In this document: positions 10,970 to 20,430 of the stretch, piece after piece
How the letters are laid out: every line of letters starts with the position of its first letter
Numbering within the stretch: position 1 is the first letter of the stretch
Assembly (NCBI GenBank): GCA_032158295.1
Contig: JASTWB010000034.1
Coordinates: 1-64,000, forward strand
Direction of reading: 5' to 3'
Source: Pycnopodia helianthoides
Lineage: Eukaryota; Echinodermata; Asteroidea; Forcipulatida; Asteriidae
DNA length: 64,000 nt
Translations under genes and position numbers: made by a program
Notes under the pieces: generated by a model
Told to the model about the DNA's origin: nothing
The model's database searches: none
Seen by the model: only the letters and a program-made list of their open reading frames with translations

Positions 10970-11668
10970 AATCAAAAGCCAATCCTTGGACTTGTAAAAG
11001 GGCCATCGCCGCATTAAGCTCATAAAGCGCAGTGCAGGCACTGATCAGGGGCACAGTGAGTGCAAGTTGTACATGTAGCAATTAAACCAATTAAACATTT
11101 CCAGGGGCGGGAATTCTAGTACAGCACGGGGAATTAAATACTGCATGGGCGGGAATTAAATATTTTATTTCATTAAAACAAATTACGGAACGTAAGAGCA
11201 GGTGCTTAGAAATATACGGGCGGGAAATTCTACAAACCATTTAAAAAATTTCAGGTACGGGAATTATACAGTAGGCCTAGTGTACGGGGAATAAAATACT
11301 GCATGGGCGGGAACTCAATATATTCCTTCATTAAAACAAATTAAGGGACGGGAATTATACAGAGCAGGTGTTTAAAAATAAACGGGCGGGAAATTCTACA
11401 AGCCATTAAACAATTTCCAGGTGCGGGAATTCTACGTTTACCGTAACCTCCATTAAATCGAATAATAGTTTCACTGTTCTTAGTCAGAAAAATAAAGCCA
11501 AGTGTGCGTGGGTCTTCGCATGCCAAGAGTCGTGCCCACCTAGTTCACAATCAAAACCAAAAGCCAAATCTGTGGATTTGAAAAGGTCCTCAATAATTAC
11601 CCATGACGTCGCCGCAGCGCAGCATGGCTCAGAAAGCGCAGTGCAAGCACTGATCAGGGGCTCAGTGA
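10970..11668. repeat. diverged duplicate segments flanking a satellite block
   Basis: The stretch 'cacaatcaaaagccaa' through 'ctgatcaggggcacagtgag' (about 10,966-11,060) recurs, diverged, at about 11,547-11,668 ('ctgatcaggggctcagtgag'). The GGGAATTC repeat lies between them. No protein family is recognised on either strand. Confidence 0.5.
11103..11440. repeat. GGGAATTCTAC repeat block (copy 2)
   Basis: Two copies of a roughly 160-base unit containing 'actgcatgggcggg', 'ttcattaaaaca' and 'gggcgggaaattctaca' (the last at about 11,219 and 11,385). The unit is clearly related to the block at 1-290, so the two blocks bracket the Tc1 and BEN genes. Confidence 0.75.
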
Positions 11669-11689
11669 GTGTTTGTTATATATAGCAAG

Positions 11690-12799
11690 TAGCGCGATTC
11701 CGATAATGTTCACGCATTCTATAGGCCTACATTGCCGTATTTTGAGACCAAATCCTGCGGCCAAGCCGTGAATGTTTTACCTGTAGCGTTACGAACGATG
11801 CCACGCACGCTGGTTCGTCGGCCATCGCCGCGTTCGCGTACTTCAAGTTTTTAATCAAAATAAATTGGACATTGAATAAGTGACACACCATAGAAAAAGG
11901 ACATGTGACACCTGAAGTAGCATGGGACGATCGAAATAATAGATGTCAATTTTTGGGGACTGGAGATCGTGATAAGACAACGAATTCTGACGGGGAAATC
12001 TCCGCGTTTTGTCAGTGCCGATTGACATGCCCGCATATGGCAATCTAAAAAATCTTTTTGTCAACAAAGACGCTTTTAAAATCACGTAAACCTCGCTACA
12101 AAGTACGTACGTATTACACATTTCAAAACCCTTTCAATGTAGCCAATGTAGCCGCTGTATGGCACCGAAAAAAAATTGTCTTCACGGGTCAGTGATCCCC
12201 GAAGAGCCCTCGAAACTCCTCGCTTCCCTGTAATACACACCTGTGCGTGGATCGTGCGGTTACGAGCAGGTTGCGAGCAGGTTGCGTGCGAGGAGTGTGC
12301 GAGGAGTGTGGATTTTCGAGGGGTTGAATTTCCCCTCGATAAAACTCGATAAAACATGTGTCTCGCTCGACTCGCTCGCAAGTTTTGGGGGTACCTCCTC
12401 GAAATCATCACTGTAGCACTCTCCTTCAGATCATTAGCTGCCTGTGCGTAGTCTTGTCCACTTTCCGATGTTGCAATTTTACGGAGCCTATACATGCAAA
12501 AGAAAATGAAATAGTACCATCCCAGAATTATAACCACTTTACATGTACAGAGAGTAAAATGAATACAAAAAAGGCATACTATAAAATCACATTGTCTATG
12601 AAGGGTGCCAATTGGCACCCTGTCATGAAGTGTGTATAATTAACGATCAATATGCAAATTCAGACATGAAAGATCTATTACATGATGAGCATCATGGCCA
12701 TGTTCATCAAGTATTTTATTTTATTTGTTGCACACTCCCACATAAATGACTTGAATTATCAGAATACTTAAATACATTTTCTTTTAGATCATCCACACT
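11690..12799. other. no gene recognised
   Basis: Mixed sequence with a GC-richer part around 12,200-12,380 containing repeated 'gaggagtgtg' and 'ctcgataaaa'. A 178-codon minus-strand frame exists (12,082-12,618), but it has no recognisable domain and an irregular composition. Confidence 0.45.
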
Positions 12800-13024
12800 T
12801 CATGTTATGGGTTTTGTTACGTGTATTGTGTGCATCAGCTCTACTGGAATGTCCACATCAGCGTAATACGTGAGACGAGCAAGGTCTTTTAATCCTTTCT
12901 TTCCCGTCGATTTCTCCAGCTTAGTCGCAGCTGTTTTCGCCTTCTTTCGCTCCTTTTCTGTTGCTCCTGTCAATGCCCTCTTTTTCAGTTCTGCAACTAA
13001 ACCCCCATTTCGTAACTGCTCATC
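12800..13024 (-). CDS. terminal exon of an unidentified minus-strand gene
   Basis: A polypyrimidine-AG acceptor (ttttccctcttctaag on the minus strand) precedes a 74-codon frame ending in TGA at 12,800-12,802. The peptide starts DEQLRNGGLVAELKKRA and is rich in Lys and Ala, predicted helical. It ends with LTYYADVDIPVELMHTIH. The even codon usage and clean acceptor argue for real coding. I do not recognise the family and could not link it to upstream exons with confidence. Confidence 0.4.
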   Translation of the reverse strand, partial: DEQLRNGGLVAELKKRALTGATEKERKKAKTAATKLEKSTGKKGLKDLARLTYYADVDIPVELMHTIHVTKPIT

Positions 13025-13856
13025 CTTAGAAGAGGGAAAATGTCGTGGTCATTTCTCCTCACTTCCAAATCTAGTTACGTGGACACGAAGGGGAGAGTCT
13101 TCACACAGGTGCCGCCTATTCTCTGTGTATATTACCTTTTGGTAATGTGGGTTCCACACACCTGCAACAGATCACGTTGTTGTCAAGTATACTGTCAACT
13201 ATATTCATGCAGTTTTGGGCAAAAACAGTTGAAACCCTTAAAGTTCTCAGATGGGCCCGATTGGTGTTGATGAACTTTTAGGCAGTATCAGTCATGGAAT
13301 TGAAATCTCCAGAAAGAACAAACTTTCTAACTAGGCTAGGTTTGTGTACAAACATACTACGGTTTCAGTGTAAAAACATACTTAAAAAAAAACAATTAAA
13401 AAATAATGTTTTGTTTTTGTTATGTGTTTAAAATGTCTAGAAAGGTTTTAAGTTTTGAAAACAGTTAATGAAATCACATTTCAAATGAGTTGTCACATTT
13501 TTCCAACTGTCTACATGCTGCAGTATCTTAGGGCAGCCGTACAGTATTTATCATGGGTGGGGCAGCACAGATAAGACAAACTGTTTCTCTACCGATTGAG
13601 ATGACCAGAGCATGCGAAGTGATAGGTGGACATGCGTCTCAGTATCTGCTATGTATAGTTTGTGCTGTGAGCGGCCCTCACTGCGGGGTTTCGGAGGCAA
13701 GCACATTGTTTTTTCTAATTCTCAGTAGATGTCTTATACTTTGTCAAATAATTGCCTCAACTGACTTGGCAAACTTTCTAGGCTGTCTTTCTTTTTTCGG
13801 TTTGTAAGTATTCGTACACTGAGCCTGTTTGTCCTATAACTGGAATATGAATATTG

Positions 13857-14117
13857 TCACACTCCCCTGGATTTGCAAATTGCATGCCCATTCAACTTTG
13901 TCACAAATAAGTCGCCTTTTTCCTGACCAAGAGATTCAAATGCTTGCAGGATTTCTGCATCTCCTCTACCTCTGTAATTTGGTTGAAAGTTGATTGGTAA
14001 TTTTTTTTGTCGTTTCATGGTTTCCAGCAAGTCACATCGAGCTGGTTTGGTTCCTATGCGTTTCAGGGCTTTTCGTGATTCTCGGCATTTGTGCCCAACG
14101 TGACACTCAAAATAAGG
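13857..14117 (-). pseudogene. minus-strand coding fragment, unidentified
   Basis: A minus-strand frame from about 14,117 reads like real protein (FECHVGHKCRESRKALKRIG, then LLETMKRQKKLPINFQPNY) and stops at 13,857-13,859. A neighbouring frame then continues with coherent sequence (CDNIHIPVIGQTGSVYEYL), which suggests a frameshift near 13,870. Possible Cys/His metal ligands are visible at the start. Family unknown; probably an element or gene remnant. Confidence 0.4.
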
Positions 14118-14287
14118 TGTTTTTCACAATATGAAACCATACAAAAAAGTTTTACTCAATTATAGGGCCTGTAATCATTACACACTCGATTTACCTCTCT
14201 ATAACAAAATCTTATTTTCGTTCAGGTTGATTTTTAAGAGTAGGACATCTACAACTGGGGTCTTGGGTTCCTAAGGATTATTGACAG

Positions 14288-14867
14288 GCTCAGCATTATG
14301 ATTGCTACCACCATTAGCCCGCTTCCACCTCGCCTTACGCCCTCCTTCACTGTCCGCAGAGCCCTTAAGGTAATGGGATACCTCTCGTGCTCAGCATTAT
14401 GATTGCCACCACCATTAGCCCGCTCCCACCTCGCCTTACGCCCTCCTTCACTGTCCGCGGAGCCCTTAAGGTAATGGGATACCTCTCGTGCTCAGCATTA
14501 TGATTGCTACCACCATTAGCCCGCTCCCACCTCGCCTTACGCCCTCCTTCACTGTCCACGGAGCCCTTAAGGTAATGGGATACCTCTCGTGCTCAGCATT
14601 ATGATTGCTACCACCATTAGCCCGCTCCCACCTCGCCTTACGCCCTCCTTCACTGTCTGCGGAGCCCTTAAGGTAATTGGATACCTCTCGTGCTCAGCAT
14701 TATGATTGCTACCACCATTAGCCCGCTCCCACCTCGCCTTACGCCCTCCTTCACTGTCCGCGGAGCCCTTAAGGTAATGGGATACCTCTCGTGCTCAGCA
14801 TTATGATTGCCACCACCATTAGCCCGCTCCTACCTCACCTTACGCCCTCCTTCACTGTCCGCGGAAG
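14288..14867. repeat. 101-bp tandem repeat, about 5.7 copies
   Basis: Copies begin with cagcattatgattg at 14,291, 14,392, 14,493, 14,594, 14,695 and 14,796, an exact 101-base period, with very few substitutions. The last copy breaks off at about 14,864, where the Rep-like gene begins. Because 101 is not a multiple of three, the open frames across it are incidental. Confidence 0.92.
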
Positions 14868-16023
14868 GTGAAGAAGGTGAAGAGCCGCCATCTCGCTGCC
14901 ATCATTTCTGTCTCTCTGTCGTCTACTGCGCCCCCGCGGACAAACACGAGCTGATGCTTTCCAGTAGCAAAGATTGGACAGTCAGAGTCAAAAACAGGGT
15001 CGCTGGCATAGTGGGATTTGGGTGCTGGCAAGTGGACGACCTGGCCCTCTAAAAGCAGTAGCATATCATGCCATGGCAGAACGGATGGTGACCATCTAAA
15101 GTCATTTAAAAAAATCACCTCCGATTTCTCGGCACCGACCCAAGCGAATGTTGAACTTGCAGGGTTTGTGAATGTTTTGTATAGTAAGTTCAGGGGATTG
15201 AGGAGGAACGTCTTCCCGCAGTTGGCAGGGCCAATAATCATGATGTTCCGGTACTTGCCACGGCCTTTCTCCAGAAGTTCTCAAGTTTATATAGGGGGAG
15301 GGGGCATGAATGTTGAGTGGAGGAAATCAGGAGGGATGACAGGAAAAGAGATAAAATCATTATTATATGTACCTGTATAGCATGCTCCACAACCTTTTGC
15401 CCCCTATTGATGATGAACTCGGCCAAGTCAGTTTTTCCATCCGTTTTCTGTTGATTGGCGAAGGCCATCAGCTGCACACGACTCGTGATGCCTCTTGAGA
15501 CTGCAACTTGTGAAACTTCGAATGCTGTCAATCTTGTTTTCTTTTTCCTCTTCGCGGGCATGCGGCCTTCTTCCTGCTCATCGGCTCGTGCTTGGGAGGC
15601 ATGGGCAGTTCTGGGGGGCAAAGCGTTCATCAAATCTGGATGGTCTTCGGATTGGCAATATGCTACGTCTTCTTTTGTGACATACCTCCAAGCACTGTAA
15701 TAGTTGGAGTGATTGGAGGAAAAGTTAACCCTTATGCCGTTCTCTTGCTCCAACACATTTCGGATCTTCAGCCATCGCTGAACCCGGTGCAGTTTCACTG
15801 CCATGTGGTAATGGAGTCCCCCATCCAAATGGGTCTCCTGTGAACATACCCACTGTGCCACCATTTCTGGGCCATTCTCCGTTGGTGGGTCGAAGGCTTT
15901 CACAACAACTTGGGCAAATTGTTGGCGAGATGAAATTAGGGCCTCATTTGCTTGACTGTACGTTATTAAGTAGACTTGTCGCATTTGACGGGGTCCAAGG
16001 GAAGGGTCTTCCATCTTGACCAA
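14852..16023 (-). pseudogene. Rep-like gene: HUH nuclease plus SF3 helicase, broken
   Basis: Two minus-strand frames form the halves of a rolling-circle replication initiator. The first (16,023-15,238) has a strand-opening motif (VYLITYS, residues 17-23), the HUH metal site LHYH (H71, H73) and a YVTK nicking motif (Y114, K117), then a basic linker. The second (15,241-14,852) has Walker A GPANCGKT, Walker B VIFLNDFRW and motif C PIFATGK of superfamily 3 helicases. Between them the frame is lost: either a short intron (acceptor near 15,279) or an internal deletion of the linker. The C-terminus runs into the 101-bp satellite. This pattern is known from CRESS-DNA-virus-like Rep genes captured or spread in invertebrate genomes. 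Whether this copy was viral or a Rep-bearing transposon cannot be decided here. Confidence 0.75.
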
Positions 16024-16088
16024 ATACAGTAGTTATGAGGAAAAGCACAGTAGATAAAGCAACTGTGTGTCATGTGATACCTTACTCG

Positions 16089-16212
16089 TCGTACAGAGCG
16101 TGCATTGTGTTATTCGTAACTTTATTACCCTCTGTTTGGCGCTAAGCAAATCGTACAGAGCGTGCATTGTGTTAGACGTAACTTTGATACCCTATCTTTG
16201 GCGCTAAGCAAA
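16089..16212. repeat. 62-bp direct repeat, two copies
   Basis: tcgtacagagcgtgcattg starts at 16,089 and again at 16,151. Both copies end with 'ggcgctaagcaaa'. The pair lies 66 bases beyond the Rep-like start codon, the position where initiator-binding iterons would be expected. I did not find a clear origin nonanucleotide hairpin, so the origin role is inference only. Confidence 0.7.
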
Positions 16213-18119
16213 AGATTTTACGACTGCATTTCTCGCACTGCATAATCATGCTCACTGTAAATGGACTCCTTGACATGACTTTGACTCGCTTTCACAAATA
16301 AAACATGACTATATTCATCGGGGAAACCTAAATTAAGAATTTCACTTGGGTTGGTTCTTGTGAAATATTTCGTTTCTTCAAAGTATATATTTCTTTATAT
16401 CAAACTCTACATTTTGTGTGTTGGGTATGAATGTCATAAAATAACACAAATTAACACCGGTGTCGCTCCCAAAATAACCCGTTTCGGATAGAATTAACCC
16501 AATTGCCTATTCACTCTGAGGCGTTACAATGACGATTCCTGGCATGACCGCCTTGCCCCTGCGCCAAAAATACATGTCCAAAATATCTTGTTGCGTGCAT
16601 GTCTGACGGTTCACCACACGATTCACCATGGCACGTTTGCTTGTAACTTACGGGAAAAAGGTTTTTGTTCAACACGAAAAGGGCATTACAGTCCACAAAC
16701 AACACATAACCTGTTCATATTCTTTTGAACCACCTCATTCGGTTATTTGGCAGAAAATGAAACGGTTAACCCTCAAAACCAAAATAGAAAAGAAATTTAT
16801 GAAATCTCTTTACTTACTCTACTACGGTGAACCGTGTAGACTTGGTTTCAAGCCTGCGATCGTGGCTTTTAGTCTACTTGATAGCCAATACATGATTGGG
16901 CCAAATAGCGCACATTGTTAGATTGGCCCATGATAGCTTATCTGTGGGGCGTTTCTCGTGCCTGATACAGAGGAATAACCGCGATCTCAGACTTGAAATC
17001 AAGTCTATGAATCGTAAGCATCACTGTGTGACTCGCATGGTGTAATGGTTAAGAGATACGCTTAACAAGTCAATTGTCTTGAACCTAAATGGAGTTCAGG
17101 AGAGACAAAATGCTCGTGTTTTTTTTCTCTTATTTTTATCACCTTCCTCGACAAACAATGAATGTTCATTGCTTATAACCATTCTTTCATTTTTCAATCC
17201 CATTGTTTCTATTCTCTTATTACTTATTTTGTATTAATGCTCACAAAATAATACCACCCCCCCCCCCAAAAAAAAAATTACACAAATTTCAACAACAAAA
17301 ATGTTTTCTGTGTGTGTTCTTTTGTGTTCAAACGCTCTACTCGGCAAGAAATAGTCATTTACTGTCAAAGCACAATCATAGTCAGGCCCCCCCCCCCTCT
17401 CCGGCTCCCCCCCCTCCCCAGCTCCCCCCCCCCCCGGCTCCCCCCTTCCCGGCTCCCCCCCCCCCCACAAAAACATCCTTGCTGATTTGAATTTTGTTTT
17501 AACGCCCTACTCAGCGATGAATGGCAATCACTGTCTTTGGACATTCATAGTCATTTTAAAGCTTTATTTTGTAATGTTTAACCCAAGAATTCACGCTTAA
17601 AAAATTTCGGACAATCCCGGCCATATCTCGTTGGGCCCCCCTTCCCCCTTTCAATGTTGAATCACATTGTTGCACGGTCTTGTGCGTTGCAGACAACATT
17701 GAGCGGGGGGGACGGGGGACGGGGGGAAGAATGTTTATTGTGAGACAGGGAATGGTTATTGTATGGTTATTGTAACGTTATAGGAACGGGTGGCCCAAGC
17801 ATTTTGGCCGGGATTGTAGGGTGAGATGGCTTTGTGGGTACGGCCACACAACATCTTGTGTGTGGACGGCTAAAGTCTTGGCACATATTGGGTTGGTGAG
17901 AGTCATTTTTATATGTTGTACTGCAATACTACACTCTTTAAAACTCCTCGGACAAAATGTTGACCATTCTGCCTGGTGCAAATAATTTTGACCCTTTTTC
18001 TGGGTCAAAATTTGGTTCATAACGTCATGCAATGTTCTGATTGGATAAAAAAAAAGACATGTCACAGAGCTAGAGATTGTTAAATCTGTAATCCTTCCTT
18101 TTGTATTACTGTGGTCAAT
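16213..18119. other. no gene recognised; C-rich low complexity
   Basis: AT-rich sequence with C-run-rich low complexity at about 17,256-17,466 and a G-rich patch at 17,703-17,730. A TGGTGTAATGG phrase at about 17,039 resembles a tRNA A box but has no matching B box or cloverleaf. Confidence 0.5.
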
Positions 18120-18126
18120 GTGGCGT

Positions 18127-18425
18127 TGTTTCTATTTTACAGAACAATAATTTGATGCCCAGTATTTCCCTCTGATATGGACAAGACAACAAAGGAGACC
18201 ATTCCAACTTCTTGTTATAATATCAAGTTTAAATAAAAACATTCAAATATAAATGATTTACATTGTAGGTTTACCCAACAATTCAGTAAATAAAATTACC
18301 CAATATGTTACATGTTTCTATTTTACAGAATAATAATTTGATGCCCTCTGATATGGACCAGACATCAAAGGAGACCATTCCAACTTCTTGTTATAATATC
18401 AAGTTTAAATAACAACATTCATCTG
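18127..18425 (+). repeat. duplicated candidate terminal exon
   Basis: A segment starting 'gtttctattttacaga' and ending 'atcaagtttaaata' occurs at about 18,127-18,235 and again at 18,314-18,411. In the second copy the sequence after the acceptor-like tttacag encodes a short open tail ending CYNIKFK and a stop. The first copy carries a 10-base insertion that breaks this frame. The parent gene was not found. Confidence 0.4.
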
Positions 18426-18800
18426 ATCAAAGAGGAGGCAATATTATTGTCATTACTGATTGGGGTAGAAACAATGTTGTTGTCACGGACAACCCGTTTT
18501 TACATTGCAGCATTAAAGCAAGTCTTTGGCTCTGCAAAATGCGTGTATGCATGGAGGGTACTTGGCAAACCTAGAAATCCAGCCTGTCGCATCAAGTTAT
18601 AGGCGAAGTTTGTTTTTTGGACTGAACTGCAATACACCACCTTATTACTGCCGGGGTGCCATCTCATCTGCTTCCCAGATTAGGTAGATTTTCTCTGCTG
18701 CTACCACAGTAACTTTGCAGGAGTGTCCTCACCTAGCAGGTTATTCATCAGCTCATCAGTTTTCAAATGTAGCTGCCATTCCCTCCTCCTGCATCGGAGT

Positions 18801-19058
18801 TTATGACAGGCTCTCCTCGGAGATCATTGAGGCAATTTGTGCCTCAAGGGTTGCTCGTTTCCTTATCAAACTTCTCCTCTCTGCGTGCAAATCTACCACC
18901 TTTTCCTCAAGTTGCTGCCTTGATAGGGAAGCATTCGGTGCATTTGAAGATGCTGAGCCATACCAATGCTGCTTGCCTCTCAGTCGGCTAAGAGCAGACG
19001 CCAAATTTGCCCTACGTGTTTTGCAAATGCTGCATCTGGTTTCGGTTGGCTGTATCAA
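18801..19058 (-). CDS. Cys-motif plus coiled-coil fragment of element type
   Basis: An 85-residue frame with a CSIC metal-binding-like motif, a basic segment (KTRRANLASALSRLR) and a long charged helix (LEEKVVDLHAERRSLIRKRA). From memory, the order resembles the C-terminal part of transposon-encoded zinc-finger proteins in marine invertebrates. No start or splice sites are assigned. Probably a remnant. Confidence 0.35.
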   Translation of the reverse strand: MIQPTETRCSICKTRRANLASALSRLRGKQHWYGSASSNAPNASLSRQQLEEKVVDLHAERRSLIRKRATLEAQIASMISEESLS

Positions 19059-19165
19059 GAGATGGCACTTCTTATGGCAGATTGTTGGAATTTAATTTGT
19101 TTTTATTTAGCACAACCTTACGTCAAAGAATCAAAGCTTGCTTGATGAAACTCTCCACCCCCCCA

Positions 19166-19197
<32 letters not shown>

Positions 19198-19214
19198 AAT
19201 TTGTAGGGTAGATG

Positions 19215-19253
19215 GCCTTAGCTTTCGATCCAAACCGGACCTTCGTCAGAGGC
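19215..19253 (-). ncRNA. hammerhead-ribozyme-like motif
   Basis: On the minus strand CTGACGA (19,249-19,243) is followed by a 5-bp helix II (GGTCC / GGATC with one G-U pair, loop GGTTT) and the GAAA box (19,226-19,223). Flanking GCCT (19,253-19,250) and AGGC (19,218-19,215) pair as helix I, with TA before the expected cleavage point. Helix III is reduced to almost nothing. Hammerheads with very short helix III are known from Penelope-like elements and are thought to act as dimers. Confidence 0.6.
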
Positions 19254-19789
19254 AAAAACAAGCACAAACGAAAAACATATCCATTTATAGCAAAAAAGAG
19301 AGGCAAAGAACAATGGGATGGTATCCAGAAAAAGGAGGGAAAATTATAGCCAATCAAAGTTTCAGTTTACAAACAATGGGGCGGCCAAGAACCAATCAGA
19401 GTTATGTGGTGGAGACAAAAGGATGGTCAGTGAAAGGGAGGATTACTGGACCAAGCGGGAGATTTGAAAGGACAGGATTAAGGGTCACGAGGCATCGGGT
19501 ATGATGCATATAACAATAGGGAACAGGACCAAAGTATATACAACAATGTGAAAGGGAGGTAATTATAGAACAAGTCTGTGGAGAGAAGGGGTTATTAGGA
19601 AAAGAACAGGTCGATCTCCAAAAAACTTGTCGAGAAAAAGAACGGTAACAGTTAGCCAGTGGAGAAAATATGATTTTTAAAACAATTAAAGAATGGAAAA
19701 CAAATCAATCATTGAAAGAACAGGTTATTAGCAGTAATTGTATTTATATGACATACAATAAATAAGTAAGCAGTAAATGAAGTGGGAAT

Positions 19790-20430
19790 TTATTTGACAC
19801 CGGTGTTGATGTTAAGTCCAAAGGGTTGGACTGTCTTAAGTTGGTGAATCCAATGCGATTCTCTGAGTTTGCGGTGTGTGTCATCACCATTGCAAGCCTC
19901 AATCACCATAAGTTCAACATCTTTGACGTTGTGATTGGGGCTGTTGAAGTGGATGGAGACGGGGTACTGTTTCTTGGTCTTTATGGAAGAGACATGGTTC
20001 GCAAAGCGAAGACTAAGTTTGGTCTTAGTCTCTCCCACATATTGTAGTCCACATTTCTTACATGATATAACATAGACTACATTAGGTGTGCTACATTGGG
20101 AGTCGGTCTTGATGTTGTAAGAAGAGCCAGTGCTATGACTCTTTACTTTAAGTGCCGGTTTGATGTAGAGACATGTTCTACACTTGGAGCGGGTACATTT
20201 GTGACAACCTAGTATTTCTGTTATGGGTGGTGTTTGGCATGTACCTGGTGGGAGTTTAGCCCTGACTAGGATGTCTCCCAGGTTTTTAGGGCGGCGAAAT
20301 GCAACCATGGGGAGCTCAGGGATTGCTGAGCATAACCTGTTAGAGGAGTGAAGTATATTCATATTGTTATTGAGGATTGATGAAAGTTTAGGCAGTTTAG
20401 GGTGGAAGGTGGTGACTAGGGCAACTCTCT
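19790..20430 (-). CDS. GIY-YIG endonuclease domain of the Penelope element
   Basis: The frame carries a Cys cluster (CHKCTRSKCRTC) and then a GIY-YIG nuclease core: VVYVISCKKC, QYVGET, and a downstream basic RFANH segment. A conserved E (LRESHWI) follows. It ends at the stop at 19,790. Coding homology extends upstream of the first ATG (20,362) to about 20,430, where it should join the reverse transcriptase frame. A run of seven A (minus strand) there puts the two out of phase by one base. Confidence 0.8.

Noticed and set aside
12082..12618. 178-codon minus-strand frame
   Set aside because: No recognisable domain, no splice sites, uneven composition; likely chance.
14365..14559. frame within the 101-bp array
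   Set aside because: The period is not a multiple of three, so the frame changes with each copy.
17033..17106. tRNA-like sequence with an A-box match (TGGTGTAATGG)
   Set aside because: No B box, and acceptor and T arms do not pair.
17203..17490. proline-rich open frame
   Set aside because: Arises from C-run low complexity.
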